A stretch of 64,000 nt of DNA from an uncultured Clostridia bacterium (GTDB lineage: Bacteria; Bacillota; Clostridia; Peptostreptococcales; Anaerovoracaceae), in NCBI GenBank assembly GCA_934255545.1, contig CAKQOE010000001.1, positions 1 through 64,000 on the forward strand, read 5' to 3'. The notes under the pieces were generated by a model. The model was given only the letters and a program-made list of their open reading frames with translations, did not search any database and was not told the origin of the DNA. This document shows positions 18,021 to 27,324 of this stretch, in pieces; the stretch's first letter is position 1; the number at the start of each line of letters is the position of its first letter. The translations under genes and the position numbers were made by a program.

Positions 18021-19853
18021 TTACTCTATGTTTTTTCTGCCACGGCTCCAGGTTATCGGGAGGAGGACTGTCACAGACGTGCCTTTGCCCTCGACGCTTT
18101 CGGCGCTTATCGTGCCGTGATGGGCTTCGACTATATTTTTTGCTATCGAAAGTCCCAGGCCTGTACCGCCCATAGCTCTTGATCGGGCTTTGTCTACGCG
18201 GTAAAAGCGCTCAAATATGCGTCCTATCTCTGCCTGGCTTATGCCTATGCCGGTGTCGGAGATCACGATGCGCGCCGCGCTGCCCTCAAGTCCTGATGTT
18301 ATCGTTATCCTGCCTCCCTCCGGCGTGTATTTTATGGAGTTTGTCAGGATGTTGAGTATGACCTGCTGGATGCGGTCTATGTCAACGAAAACGTTAAGCG
18401 GCTCGTCCTCGTTTATATTGCACTCTACTGTCTGCTGTTTAGCCTGAGCTGTCAGCATGACTTTCTGGGCGCATTTTGCAAGCAGCTTGTTCATGTCTGT
18501 TTCCTGGCGGTTGAGCTTTTCGCGGTCATTGTCAAGGCGCGACAGCTGCAGGAGATCTTTTACGAGGTGCGTCATGCGTTCTGCTTCTTCATCTATCACG
18601 GTCAGGAAGTTTCTGCGCATGTCAGGGTCCTCTACTGCGCCGTCAAGAAGCGTTTCTGTGTAGCTCTTTATCGTGGTTATAGGCGTGCGCAGCTCGTGTG
18701 AGACGTTTGCTACGAAATCCTTCTGCATCTGGTCGAGCTTCTGCTGTTCCGTTATATCCTGAAGCAGCATGATAACGCCGATATCGTTTTCGTCGTCATC
18801 CATGAAGCGCGCATATCTTACGGAAATTATCTTTCCGCGGTATACAGCTATTTCGCTTATGACGTCGCGCGATATGACTTTTTTTATGCCGTCCGTAATG
18901 TCTTTTTTGCCGAATCTCTGCAGTATGCCTGTGAAATCAAGGCCTTCGTTTATCTCATCATCGCTGATGTCCAGAAGTGCCTTTGCTGCCGGGTTTATGT
19001 GTACTATGTCGCCGTCAAGGTCGAGCGCTATGAGTCCGTCCACCATATAGCGGAGTATGGTTTCAAGCTTGCTTTTTTCGTTTATCGTTTCTGTTATCTT
19101 GTTGTCCAGCTCCTGACGAAGCATGTTGAACATTTCGGCCAGACGGCCTATCTCATCATTTGACCTTACGTCTATCTGCTGTGAAAAATCACCGGACGCC
19201 ATGCGTTCTGCTTTTTCTGTCAGATCGTTTATCGGGTCGGTTATGCTGTTTGTGATGAAAAATGATATAAGAACTGATATGAGTACGGCTATCGCCATGG
19301 CCTGTATGAATATCATACGGGCTTCCTGCATAGTCGAGTAGACGCTCGACAGGTCCGCGCGTATGTATATCACGCCGCTGACGGTGCCGTCAGCTCCCTT
19401 TATCGACTCTGCTGTATTCATTACAGGTATATCGTTTGAAAGCGTTTCTCTGCTTTCTGCCGTGCTGCCCTCAAGCGCGCTTACAACGACTGTATCGTCG
19501 AGTATGCCTATGGCTGATTTATCGACTACGGCTGTGTTGTCCGCTGCTATGATCGACAGCGTGTTATCTACTATATATATCTCATAATCGTTTCCGAGCT
19601 TCCATTCGTCTATGATCGCCTGGATATTGCTCTTGCCGCTTGCGAGCGATGTGTATGTCTCGAACGGTATGGAACTCATTACCATTTCTGCCGTTTTCTG
19701 ACTTTTGGTCTGTATGGAATCAAGCTGATACGACTCAAGCTTATTTGTGATAAAAACGCCTGATATCGTCATCGCTATGAAGACGATTATTAGATATGTT
19801 ACGATTATTCTCCATTTTATGCTGTTTTTTGATCTGTTTAAAACAAGTGACAT
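18021..19853 (-). CDS. walK: WalK-type sensor histidine kinase
   Basis: A 610-residue membrane kinase that responds to cell-wall state and phosphorylates WalR. Transmembrane helices lie at about 15-35 and 181-201 around an extracytoplasmic sensor domain. HAMP spans 202-254 and PAS about 262-370. HisKA carries the phospho-acceptor His386 in VSHELRTP. The HATPase has N, G1 and G2 boxes (NILTNSIKYTPEGG, DTGIGI, GGTGLGLSI). The domain order is that of WalK/VicK. It begins 23 bases after walR. No walH/walI homologues follow; a terminator does. Confidence 0.95.
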   Translation of the reverse strand: MSLVLNRSKNSIKWRIIVTYLIIVFIAMTISGVFITNKLESYQLDSIQTKSQKTAEMVMSSIPFETYTSLASGKSNIQAIIDEWKLGNDYEIYIVDNTLSIIAADNTAVVDKSAIGILDDTVVVSALEGSTAESRETLSNDIPVMNTAESIKGADGTVSGVIYIRADLSSVYSTMQEARMIFIQAMAIAVLISVLISFFITNSITDPINDLTEKAERMASGDFSQQIDVRSNDEIGRLAEMFNMLRQELDNKITETINEKSKLETILRYMVDGLIALDLDGDIVHINPAAKALLDISDDEINEGLDFTGILQRFGKKDITDGIKKVISRDVISEIAVYRGKIISVRYARFMDDDENDIGVIMLLQDITEQQKLDQMQKDFVANVSHELRTPITTIKSYTETLLDGAVEDPDMRRNFLTVIDEEAERMTHLVKDLLQLSRLDNDREKLNRQETDMNKLLAKCAQKVMLTAQAKQQTVECNINEDEPLNVFVDIDRIQQVILNILTNSIKYTPEGGRITITSGLEGSAARIVISDTGIGISQAEIGRIFERFYRVDKARSRAMGGTGLGLSIAKNIVEAHHGTISAESVEGKGTSVTVLLPITWSRGRKNIE

Positions 19854-19876
19854 ATTTCCTCCTGAGCTTAAGCGCG

Positions 19877-20590
19877 CTACGCTCTGTGGAAGTAGTAACC
19901 TATGCCTCGTTTAGTCATTATATACTTAGGATTGCTCGAATCATCCTCTACCTTTTCTCTCAGGCGGCGGACTGTAACATCGACGGTACGTATATCGCCG
20001 TAATACTCGTAGCCCCAGACCTCCTCAAGCAGCTGTTCTCTTGAGAAAACTTTGTTCTCGCGCTCAGCAAGGTAGCGCAGCAGCTCGAATTCTCTGAGCG
20101 TGAGTTCGAGGACTTCACCGTTCTTTCTTATCTCGTATCGGTTAAGGTCTATGGTCAGGTTTCCGAACTGTTTCACGTCAGGCGATACTGTGTCGATCTC
20201 CGGTCCGAGGTTGAGCGACGCGCGGCGTATATTTGCCTTTATCCTCGCCAGCAGCTCTCTCATTCCGAAAGGCTTTGTCATATAATCGTCAGCGCCGAGT
20301 TCGAGTCCCAGTACCTTGTCCACTTCCTCTTCCTTGGCTGTGAGCATGATGATAGGAACTGTTATATTCTGTTCGCGCACCTGCTTGCATACTGAAAATC
20401 CGTCCTGCTTTGGCAGCATAACGTCAAGCAGCATGAGGTCGGGATCGACCAGCTTTACTTTATTTACTGCGTCCTCTCCGTCAAAGGAAGTCTCTACCTG
20501 GAATCCTTCCTTCTCAAGGTTGAACCTTATAATATCCGATATATTCTTCTCATCCTCTACAACAAGTATCTTTTTCTTTGAATCATTCAT
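19877..20590 (-). CDS. walR: WalR-type response regulator
   Basis: A 237-residue OmpR-family regulator. The receiver domain (1-120) has the acidic pocket VVEDEKN, the phospho-acceptor Asp56 in LLDVMLP and the conserved Lys in TKPFG. The C-terminal winged helix (about 140-235) contains LTLREFELLRYLAE and VWGYEYYGDIRTVDVTVRRLREK, very close to WalR. It controls peptidoglycan hydrolase genes in Firmicutes. The M23 endopeptidase gene directly upstream on the same strand is a plausible target. Confidence 0.96.
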   Translation of the reverse strand: MNDSKKKILVVEDEKNISDIIRFNLEKEGFQVETSFDGEDAVNKVKLVDPDLMLLDVMLPKQDGFSVCKQVREQNITVPIIMLTAKEEEVDKVLGLELGADDYMTKPFGMRELLARIKANIRRASLNLGPEIDTVSPDVKQFGNLTIDLNRYEIRKNGEVLELTLREFELLRYLAERENKVFSREQLLEEVWGYEYYGDIRTVDVTVRRLREKVEDDSSNPKYIMTKRGIGYYFHRA

Positions 20591-20757
20591 AATATTCCCC
20601 TTTTTACATCATGACTAAGCAATATCAGACACATCTTACTCCCCTGATATGCCATCCTGCAATGCATTCAATCGTTAATATTTTACCATAAATGCTCCAT
20701 ATATTAAATATAAAATGTATACATAACAATCCAAAATAAGGAATTTCAATATACCTG

Positions 20758-20793
20758 CAGCTGCCCGGCAGCTGAACAGGCGGCGCCCGGCGC
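20758..20793. repeat. Pair of GC-rich hairpins, C-N-G loop class
   Basis: CAGCTGCC-C-GGCAGCTG (20758-20774) and GCGCC-C-GGCGC (20783-20793), between walR (start 20590) and the terminator of the M23 gene. Confidence 0.75.
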
Positions 20794-20811
20794 ACATCCG
20801 TAAAAAGACAA

Positions 20812-20870
20812 CAGCGCCGCATCATCCGTAAAACGTCTGCCACCAGACGCATCCGGATGCTGCGGCGCTG
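20812..20870 (-). terminator. Terminator of M23 peptidase gene with hairpins in its loop
   Basis: Outer 10-bp stem CAGCGCCGCA / TGCGGCGCTG, followed on the minus strand by TTGTCTTTTT. The loop itself contains CGTCTG-CCAC-CAGACG and a CATCCGGATG palindrome, which looks like a hairpin element lodged inside the terminator loop. Confidence 0.8.
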
Positions 20871-20898
20871 CAGCTATGCCTCAAAATAACTGTTTTTA

Positions 20899-22893
20899 CT
20901 AATTAAGGTAGCTTATAGGATTTACAGGCGTACCGTTTATGCGGATCTCAAAGTGGCAGTGGTTTCCTGTACTTCTGCCTGTGCTTCCGATCTTTGCTAT
21001 CACCTGTCCCTGGTATACCTTATCGCCTACTGATACGCAGAGCTTGCTGTTATGTCCGTAGTACGTAACGTAGCCGTTGCCGTGGTCTATCTTTACAAGA
21101 TTACCGTATCCGCTGCTGTTGTAGCTTGCATATACGACAGTACCGCCGTCAGCAGCCACTACATCTGAACCGTAAGATGCTGCGATATCTATGCCCTGGT
21201 GCTGTCTGCCCCATCTGCGTCCAAAGTTTGAAGACAGTCTGCCGTTTGCAGGCTGTATGAAGTGGCCTGTAGCTACCCAGCTCGGCTTTTCTTTTGTACC
21301 CTGAAGTACGACTTCATCTACAGCAGGAGTCGTTACAGTCTCCTGAATCACCTCTCTTGCAGTTTCCTGTCCGTTTTCCTTAGTTACCCTTGCAACTATC
21401 TGCTTTACGCCGTCAACACCCTGAGTTTTTACTTCTGACTCACCCTCATAGAGTGTGTCTGTATCTTCATAAACTGTAGTGTATGCTATCGGTTCATTAT
21501 ATACTTCTATCTCAGCTGTTGAAACGTTAAATATCTTGCTTTTGCCGTTTTCATCTACGAAAAGACCTATTGCGTCCTCGTAATCCTTAAAGTCAGATAC
21601 CTTTGATGTAACAGGCTCTACTGATACTTCATCTTCTATGATTACATTGTCAAGCGTTATGCCCTCAAGCTTTGTCACGTCGCCTGAACTGATGTCGATC
21701 TTTGAGTAATCTACTGATGTCTTCTGATCTGATGCTGTTCCTGTCGCGCTCTTTATGCTGTCTGCTGCCTTACCCGCAGGAGCTGAAGCTACTACGCCTG
21801 TCTTTTCGTTCATGCTGTCGGCAAGGATTATGCTTCTTGCTGCGGCTGCGGCGGCTGCTGATGCAGTTGATGCTGACTCGTCAGCATCGTCAGATATATC
21901 ATCCATTACTGTATCTGATGAACTGCTGCCGGCAGTATCGCTCGCTGCAGAAACGCTGTCAGCATCGGCACCATCAGCGTCTTCGCTTGTATCCGCTGCA
22001 GTTACTGTCTGAGGCTCAGTACAGTAATTTTCTCTTACTGTTTCCATTATCTTTGAAGCAGTTTCCTCTGTATCTACAAGAGCTGCTACTTCGCCGTTTA
22101 CTCTTATCGCATAGCCGTTTGCTTCGAGTTCATCACTGTTTACGAGCTTATCTGCTACGTCTGCAGCTGAATCTACAGCTGCTGAGAAGCTGAACTCCTT
22201 CTCATAAGTGATATCTACGTCAGGGTCTGCATTTACATCGACATTCACCTTCATGTCCTCAGGCAGTGTTTCCTTCACCTGCTCTGCTGCAGCTGCAACC
22301 TCTGTTTTGTCTTTTACAGTACCGATCTCAGTACCGTGGTAGTAGTAATTATATACAGTTCCGGCATTAACTGTAACACAGAACATCATAAAGCAACCTG
22401 CTACTGTAGCCATAGTTACAGTCCAGCGCTTTCTGTTTTCCATGAAATGTTCTATAACTGCATCGATGCGGGCTTCTACCCTCTTTACTACGCGATGCAT
22501 CTTGAGCGAAGCTGCATCAAAGAATGCCGCTCTTCTGCGCTGACGGTGCTCTATGCCCTCTATTGCGCCGCTGAAGCGTCCTTCTCTGAGATCATCCATT
22601 ACGCTTTCTGCGTGATGCTCAAATTTTCTATCTACAGCAGCAACGCCGCAGGCTTTGTGCAGTCCTCTCATCCTCAGCATGCCCTGATAAACTCTGCGCG
22701 CTACAAGATCCCCGACGAGGATGCCCGCAGAAACCATTTCACACACGTCCTGTCTGAAATATTCCAGCTTATCATCGCATGCAGCACTTATCTGATAGAT
22801 CTTTTCCCCTGCCTGTGCTGCGTATTTTCTAAAAATATTTTTTATACTGTGCGTTGACTCAGCAACGTCTTTAGAATTTGAATTATTTTCCAT
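20899..22893 (-). CDS. Membrane-anchored M23 peptidoglycan endopeptidase with G5 domain
   Basis: A 664-residue wall hydrolase. ATG 22893 is chosen because AAAGGTGG lies seven bases upstream. A charged cytoplasmic N-terminus of ~170 residues, an unusual length, precedes one transmembrane helix (TVTMATVAGCFMMFCVTV). Outside are a helical region, a long Ala/Ser/Asp-rich linker, a G5 domain (PIAYTTVYEDTDTLYEGES ... VTTPAVDEVVLQGT) and a C-terminal LytM/M23 domain with the zinc ligands in HQGIDIA and HCHFEIR. All catalytic ligands are present. It lies next to walRK, which usually controls such enzymes. The protein probably trims crosslinks during growth, division or sporulation. Confidence 0.9.
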   Translation of the reverse strand: MENNSNSKDVAESTHSIKNIFRKYAAQAGEKIYQISAACDDKLEYFRQDVCEMVSAGILVGDLVARRVYQGMLRMRGLHKACGVAAVDRKFEHHAESVMDDLREGRFSGAIEGIEHRQRRRAAFFDAASLKMHRVVKRVEARIDAVIEHFMENRKRWTVTMATVAGCFMMFCVTVNAGTVYNYYYHGTEIGTVKDKTEVAAAAEQVKETLPEDMKVNVDVNADPDVDITYEKEFSFSAAVDSAADVADKLVNSDELEANGYAIRVNGEVAALVDTEETASKIMETVRENYCTEPQTVTAADTSEDADGADADSVSAASDTAGSSSSDTVMDDISDDADESASTASAAAAAAARSIILADSMNEKTGVVASAPAGKAADSIKSATGTASDQKTSVDYSKIDISSGDVTKLEGITLDNVIIEDEVSVEPVTSKVSDFKDYEDAIGLFVDENGKSKIFNVSTAEIEVYNEPIAYTTVYEDTDTLYEGESEVKTQGVDGVKQIVARVTKENGQETAREVIQETVTTPAVDEVVLQGTKEKPSWVATGHFIQPANGRLSSNFGRRWGRQHQGIDIAASYGSDVVAADGGTVVYASYNSSGYGNLVKIDHGNGYVTYYGHNSKLCVSVGDKVYQGQVIAKIGSTGRSTGNHCHFEIRINGTPVNPISYLN

Positions 22894-22960
22894 CGTTTGC
22901 CACCTTTCCTGATTGCTAAGCAATCCACTACTCAACTGGTTCTTCTTCGATCTTACCCCC

Positions 22961-24259
22961 TTACACGAACTGTTTCAGTTTTTCGGAGAAACAGCTGCAC
23001 CGTTCTCCATTGTCTAATACGCCTGTGTCCCTGCAGCGTTTGCAATCGTACTGCAGTTCCAGATAATCATATGGGAAGCCGTTCTCTGTTAAAAAATACG
23101 CTTCCTCTGCTTCAAGATCCTTTATCCTCTGTTTCAGGGCATCTGCCGAAATGCCTCCTGATCTACCCCCGTTAAATGCTGCCTTTGAGAGATCCATACT
23201 CGTTCTGCGCAGATCGCTTTCTATCTCTTCGATCCTTGGAACTGACTCAAATACCGCTTTTCTTCTGTCGTTTCTTATCGTTTCGTTTTTACGTCTTATA
23301 TCTTCATAAAGTCTGTTCACAAGAGCGACAGCATTCTTAGCTCCGACTGCCTTTGCAGGCATCGTCTGCTTTTGTTTTTTAACGGCCTCGCCGCCGTTTG
23401 CTTCTGTATACCAGTTTGTCAGTATACCGTTAAGATAATTGAAGTTCGGATTGCCTATGCCTGTAGTCCTGTTGCATGCCTCAAGCACCTTATCCATATC
23501 AAAACCCATGACGTCGAACCACTTGTCTATCATGGCCTGTTCTGCCTCCGTAGGGTTTCTGTAGAATCCCAGCGCCTGCATTATGCGCTTGTACTGGTTT
23601 CTGCGCAGTTCTGTATCATCAAGATACTTTTCTGCGTCTGCAAGCTTGAATATACCTGCTTTTATCCACTCGCGGACAACCGCTGACACATAAGAAAATC
23701 TGTTCTGACCCCTTTTCTCTGCGCAGTATCTGTATGCGAATTTTATAAGCTCAGGCTCAAGTCCGTCTTCATATAACCATGAAACTACCGTTTCCGGTTC
23801 TCTGCCTTCCATGAGACGCCCCGTTGTGTCCTCGATGTACGTTATAACATCTCTGAGGACATTATCATCCATTTCGGCAGTCATACCGTTTGCTGTATCA
23901 CCGTCTGCCGCTTCAGTTTCCTGCGGTGCTCCGTATAATCTTTCTTTAAGATTGAGGAACTCGACAGTGTAATGGAACTTGTCGTGCGGATCCATATACA
24001 GCTTTCTTATAACGCCCTTTTCTTCCCAGTAGTTCCATGCTCTCAGAACATCTTCTTCTGTCATCCCAAGATGTCTGGCAATCAGGCTGTTTGACATTTC
24101 ATCAGTGTCAGCGTACATAAGCGCCGTCAGATAAACTTTTATAAAATCCCCGTTCGCATCTACCATGTATTCTGCGATGAAAAAGTTTTCTATCGGCGTA
24201 TCTTTAAGATAAAGTTCTTTTATTCTTTCACGCTTAAAATTCATATCTACCGCCTTCAT
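22961..24259 (-). CDS. DnaD-domain replication initiation protein
   Basis: A 432-residue cytoplasmic protein. The N-terminal ~110 residues form a winged-helix region (MSNSLIARHLGMTEEDVLRAWNYWEEKGVIRK). A DnaD domain follows at about 150-220 (ITYIEDTTGRLMEGREPETVVSWLYEDGLEP), with a second DnaD-like stretch at about 220-290. The extreme C-terminus carries a CxxC...CxC cluster (DCKRCRDTGVLDNGERCSCF) like the zinc-binding N-terminus of DnaC/DnaI helicase loaders, but no ATPase follows. It probably helps load DnaB, whose gene is 1.7 kb upstream on the same strand. Confidence 0.88.
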   Translation of the reverse strand: MKAVDMNFKRERIKELYLKDTPIENFFIAEYMVDANGDFIKVYLTALMYADTDEMSNSLIARHLGMTEEDVLRAWNYWEEKGVIRKLYMDPHDKFHYTVEFLNLKERLYGAPQETEAADGDTANGMTAEMDDNVLRDVITYIEDTTGRLMEGREPETVVSWLYEDGLEPELIKFAYRYCAEKRGQNRFSYVSAVVREWIKAGIFKLADAEKYLDDTELRRNQYKRIMQALGFYRNPTEAEQAMIDKWFDVMGFDMDKVLEACNRTTGIGNPNFNYLNGILTNWYTEANGGEAVKKQKQTMPAKAVGAKNAVALVNRLYEDIRRKNETIRNDRRKAVFESVPRIEEIESDLRRTSMDLSKAAFNGGRSGGISADALKQRIKDLEAEEAYFLTENGFPYDYLELQYDCKRCRDTGVLDNGERCSCFSEKLKQFV

Positions 24260-24303
24260 ACGTCCGTTATTTTAACATATAGTTTGTGTTGGTTGTGTGA
24301 AAT

Positions 24304-24338
24304 GTGACATTTTTGTTACACAAACCGTGACATTTTTT
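24304..24338 (-). promoter_or_regulatory. Tandem direct repeats upstream of the DnaD gene
   Basis: GTGACATTTTT occurs twice (24304-24314 and 24327-24337), 23 bases apart, about 45-80 bases upstream of the DnaD-protein start, in very AT-rich DNA. Two-turn spacing suggests a regulator binding site. No clear -35/-10 pair was settled. Confidence 0.45.
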
Positions 24339-24419
24339 GTATTTTCATACAATTTGAGCAAATAAACTTTTGTATATATACAATATTTAGTATGCTTTAA
24401 TATGGCCATACAAAATATA

Positions 24420-24443
24420 GGGGGCGATTTTTACATCGTCCCC
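24420..24443 (-). terminator. Terminator of purA
   Basis: Nine-base stem (GGGGGCGAT / ATCGTCCCC with one wobble) and a 6-base loop. The T-tract is stronger on the plus strand, so it may act in both directions. Located 115 bases below the purA stop. Confidence 0.65.
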
Positions 24444-24498
24444 GTAATTTTTTCGTTATCCACTTCAAATACCTGCTGCTAAAAGGCATACAGGCTGC

Positions 24499-24535
24499 GT
24501 GAGCTCCGCTCACATGCTCGGCCGCCGGGCGGCCG
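24499..24535. repeat. Pair of GC-rich hairpins
   Basis: GTGAGC-TCC-GCTCAC (24499-24513) and the 17-base palindrome CGGCCGCC-G-GGCGGCCG (24519-24535), which recurs unchanged at 49645-49661. Confidence 0.8.
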
Positions 24536-24556
24536 TTATGTTCCGACGATAATTTA

Positions 24557-25843
24557 TTATTCGAATAATTCGCCGCGGACCATTGTCTGTTCTCTGTCCG
24601 GACCTACTGAGATTATCCTTACAGGAACGCCCGTGAAATCTTCGATTTCCTTTATATATGCCTTAGCGCCGTCAGGGAGCTCTTCGTAGCTTCTGCAGCC
24701 TGTGATGTCTGTATTCCAGCCCTTGAGTTCCTTGTATACAGGAGTGCACTTTTCCTGAACGTCGAGTCTTGCAGGGAAGTCAGTCAGGATCTTGCCTTCG
24801 TACTCATAACCTTCGCATACCTTTACAGTCTCAAACTGGTCGAGTACGTCGAGGAGCATAAGTGAGATGCCTGTGAGGCCGTTTACTCTTGCAGCGTACT
24901 TTATAACAACGAGGTCGAGCCATCCGCAGCGTCTTGGACGTCCTGTAGTAACTCCGTACTCGTGGCCTATCTCTCTGATCTTGTCGCCTGTTTCGTTATC
25001 TTCTTCTGTAACGAAAGGACCTGCGCCTACTCTTGTAGTGTAAGCCTTTACTATCCCTATAACTTCTTCTATGCTGCGAGGGCTGATGCCTGAGCCTGTA
25101 GTGAAGCCGCCTGAAACAGGGTGTGAGCTTGTTACATACGGATAAGTACCGAGGTCTATGTCGAGCATAGCGCCCTGAGCGCCCTCAAAAAGTACCTTCT
25201 TGCCTGAAGCGATCGCTTCATTTACGAGAACGATAGTGTCCTTGATGCGAGGTCTGAGGATCTCAGCGTATTCGAGGAACTTTGTGATGATCTCTTCTTT
25301 GTTGAGAGGCTCGCCGCCATATACCTTGGTGATGATGTCGTTCTTTCTGTCTATCTGCGCAGACAGCTTTGCCTGGAATATCTCAGGGTCCTCCATGTCG
25401 CACATACGGATGCCTGTACGTTCCATCTTATCCATGTAGCACGGACCGATGCCCTTGTTTGTAGTTCCTACCTTCGAGCTGCCCTTGGAAGCCTCGCTGA
25501 GACCGTCAAGGATCTTGTGGTAAGGAAATACGATGTGAGCTCTGTCACTGATAAAGATATTGTCAGTATTTATACCGTCAGCGTTAAGATCTTCGACCTC
25601 TTTGATAAAGCCTTCAGGATCGAAAACTACGCCGTTTCCTATTATATTTACTGTTGTAGGGTTGAGAACGCCTGATGGAACGAGGTGAAGCGCATACTTC
25701 TTACCATCGATAACTACTGAATGGCCTGCGTTATTTCCGCCCTGCGCTCTGACTACCATGTCAGCTCTTGTTGCAAGATAATCGATGGCTTTTCCTTTGC
25801 CTTCGTCTCCCCACTGTGTTCCTACGACTGCTAATGTTGACAT
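24557..25843 (-). CDS. purA: Adenylosuccinate synthetase
   Basis: A 428-residue PurA that joins IMP and aspartate using GTP in the first committed step to AMP. The GTP-binding loop GDEGKGK lies near residues 11-17. Other motifs are the catalytic QGGNNAGH(S/T)V, the switch region TTNKGIGPCYMDKMERTGIR, GAQGAMLDIDLGTYPYVTSS and the C-terminal TTGRPRRCGWLD. Length and motifs are canonical. Separated from dnaB by 127 bases containing two hairpin elements. Confidence 0.97.
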   Translation of the reverse strand: MSTLAVVGTQWGDEGKGKAIDYLATRADMVVRAQGGNNAGHSVVIDGKKYALHLVPSGVLNPTTVNIIGNGVVFDPEGFIKEVEDLNADGINTDNIFISDRAHIVFPYHKILDGLSEASKGSSKVGTTNKGIGPCYMDKMERTGIRMCDMEDPEIFQAKLSAQIDRKNDIITKVYGGEPLNKEEIITKFLEYAEILRPRIKDTIVLVNEAIASGKKVLFEGAQGAMLDIDLGTYPYVTSSHPVSGGFTTGSGISPRSIEEVIGIVKAYTTRVGAGPFVTEEDNETGDKIREIGHEYGVTTGRPRRCGWLDLVVIKYAARVNGLTGISLMLLDVLDQFETVKVCEGYEYEGKILTDFPARLDVQEKCTPVYKELKGWNTDITGCRSYEELPDGAKAYIKEIEDFTGVPVRIISVGPDREQTMVRGELFE

Positions 25844-25868
25844 TGCAAATCCTCCTTCTTTTTATCAA

Positions 25869-25928
25869 GGACTGCCCGAATGAGGGCGTCCGCTGTAGAT
25901 CCGATAAAGGGCACGCGCGCCTGCGCGC
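25869..25928. repeat. Pair of GC-rich hairpins between purA and dnaB
   Basis: GGACTGCCC / GGGCGTCC around a 6-base loop with one bulge (25869-25891) and GCGCGC-CT-GCGCGC (25915-25928). Confidence 0.65.
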
Positions 25929-25970
25929 CTCCTGTACCCCTGTCTCTGAGCTTTTGCGTTTCCGCGCCTG

Positions 25971-27290
25971 CTACAGCTTCATCGGACTTTTATCTGCAAA
26001 TTTTGTATATTTACCAAGCCATGCAAGCTCAACTGTACCTGTTGAGCCTCCACGGTGCTTTGCCAGTATTACTTCGCATGTATTCGGTTTATCTGTGTCC
26101 GGGTTGTAGTACTCGTCACGGTACAGGAACATTACAAGGTCAGCGTCCTGTTCTATGGCTCCTGATTCACGCAGGTCCGAAAGCTGCGGTTTCTTTTCTA
26201 TACGCTGCTCTACAGCTCGCGAGAGCTGCGACAGTACGATAACAGGGCAGTCCATTTCCTTTGCAAGGATCTTCAGGCTTCGCGACAGCTTACTGATCTC
26301 CTGCTGTCTTGATTCGGCTTTAGCTTCCATGAGCTGAAGATAATCGACTATGACAAGGTCAAGTCCCTTTTCTGCCTTGAGTCGTCTGCACTTGTTTTTC
26401 ATCTCCATAAGCGATATGCCGGGAGTGTCATCTATATAGATGCCTGCTTTTGTGAGTCTGTCTATCCCTATGTAGAGATCCTCCCACTCGCCTCTGTTGA
26501 GGTCGCCTGTCTTGAGTTTTGCAAGGTCTATGCATGTGTCACTGCTCAGCATACGCATACCGAGCTCTTCTTTTGACATTTCCAGGGAAAATATCAGGAC
26601 CTTGGCATCGGCCTTAAGTGCTGCGTTCTGAGCTAGATTAAGCACGAACGCCGTTTTACCCATGGCAGGTCTGGCTGCGACTATTATAAGGTTCGATTTC
26701 TGAAGTCCTGCAGTTTTTTCATCAAGATCCACGAACCCTGTCGTCAGACCTATGAGCTTGCCCTCAGTAGAGGCCATCGCATCTATCTGAGAGATGTTTT
26801 CCATCATGACATCGTACAGTGACGTGTAATCCTTTTTCTGCTTTGCTCTGGCGATGTTGAAGATCTCCTGCTCAGCAAAGCTCAGTACCTCCTGCGAATC
26901 AGTCTTATCCTTGTAACTCCTGTCGAGGATATCGGCAGAAGCCTGTATAAGGCTCCTCAGTATCGCTTTTTCTTTTATGATATGCGCGTATGACTCAGCA
27001 TTTGCCGTTGACGGCGCTTCCGTAGGCAAAGATGCTACGAACGCACGCCCTCCCACCATCGCAAGCGTATTGCGCTTTTTCAGTTCTTCGCTGACAGTCA
27101 GTATGTCTACCGGCTCTGAGCGTCTGTTGAGCTCTCTTACAGCTTCAAAGACTTCTTTGTGATGCTCACTGTAAAAATCCTCAGGCTCGAGTATCTCAAG
27201 CACTTCAAAAAGCGCTTCCTTGCTCTGCAGCACTGAACCGAGTACAGATTTTTCCGCCTCTATACTGTGCGGCGGTATCCGTTCATTCAT
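25971..27290 (-). CDS. dnaB: Replicative DNA helicase DnaB
   Basis: A 439-residue hexameric 5'-3' helicase. The N-terminal domain (1-100) opens with the family motif PHSIEAEKSVLGS. The RecA-like C-terminal domain has Walker A ARPAMGKTAF at about 203-212, Walker B LVIVDYLQLM, the SRQQEIS/LSRSLK arginine-finger region and LRESGAIEQDADLVMFLYR. No intein. Gene order rplI-dnaB is conserved in Firmicutes. In this taxon (DnaC nomenclature in Bacillus) it is the fork helicase. Confidence 0.97.
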   Translation of the reverse strand: MNERIPPHSIEAEKSVLGSVLQSKEALFEVLEILEPEDFYSEHHKEVFEAVRELNRRSEPVDILTVSEELKKRNTLAMVGGRAFVASLPTEAPSTANAESYAHIIKEKAILRSLIQASADILDRSYKDKTDSQEVLSFAEQEIFNIARAKQKKDYTSLYDVMMENISQIDAMASTEGKLIGLTTGFVDLDEKTAGLQKSNLIIVAARPAMGKTAFVLNLAQNAALKADAKVLIFSLEMSKEELGMRMLSSDTCIDLAKLKTGDLNRGEWEDLYIGIDRLTKAGIYIDDTPGISLMEMKNKCRRLKAEKGLDLVIVDYLQLMEAKAESRQQEISKLSRSLKILAKEMDCPVIVLSQLSRAVEQRIEKKPQLSDLRESGAIEQDADLVMFLYRDEYYNPDTDKPNTCEVILAKHRGGSTGTVELAWLGKYTKFADKSPMKL

Positions 27291-27324
27291 TTCAGACCTC
27301 TCAACGTACAGTATGTTTTATTTA

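Noticed and set aside
21702..22193. Long plus-strand frames opposite the M23 peptidase, the rsmA region and the SLH/Ig gene
   Set aside because: They are shadows of biased codon use in the minus-strand genes, with unnatural composition and no ribosome sites.
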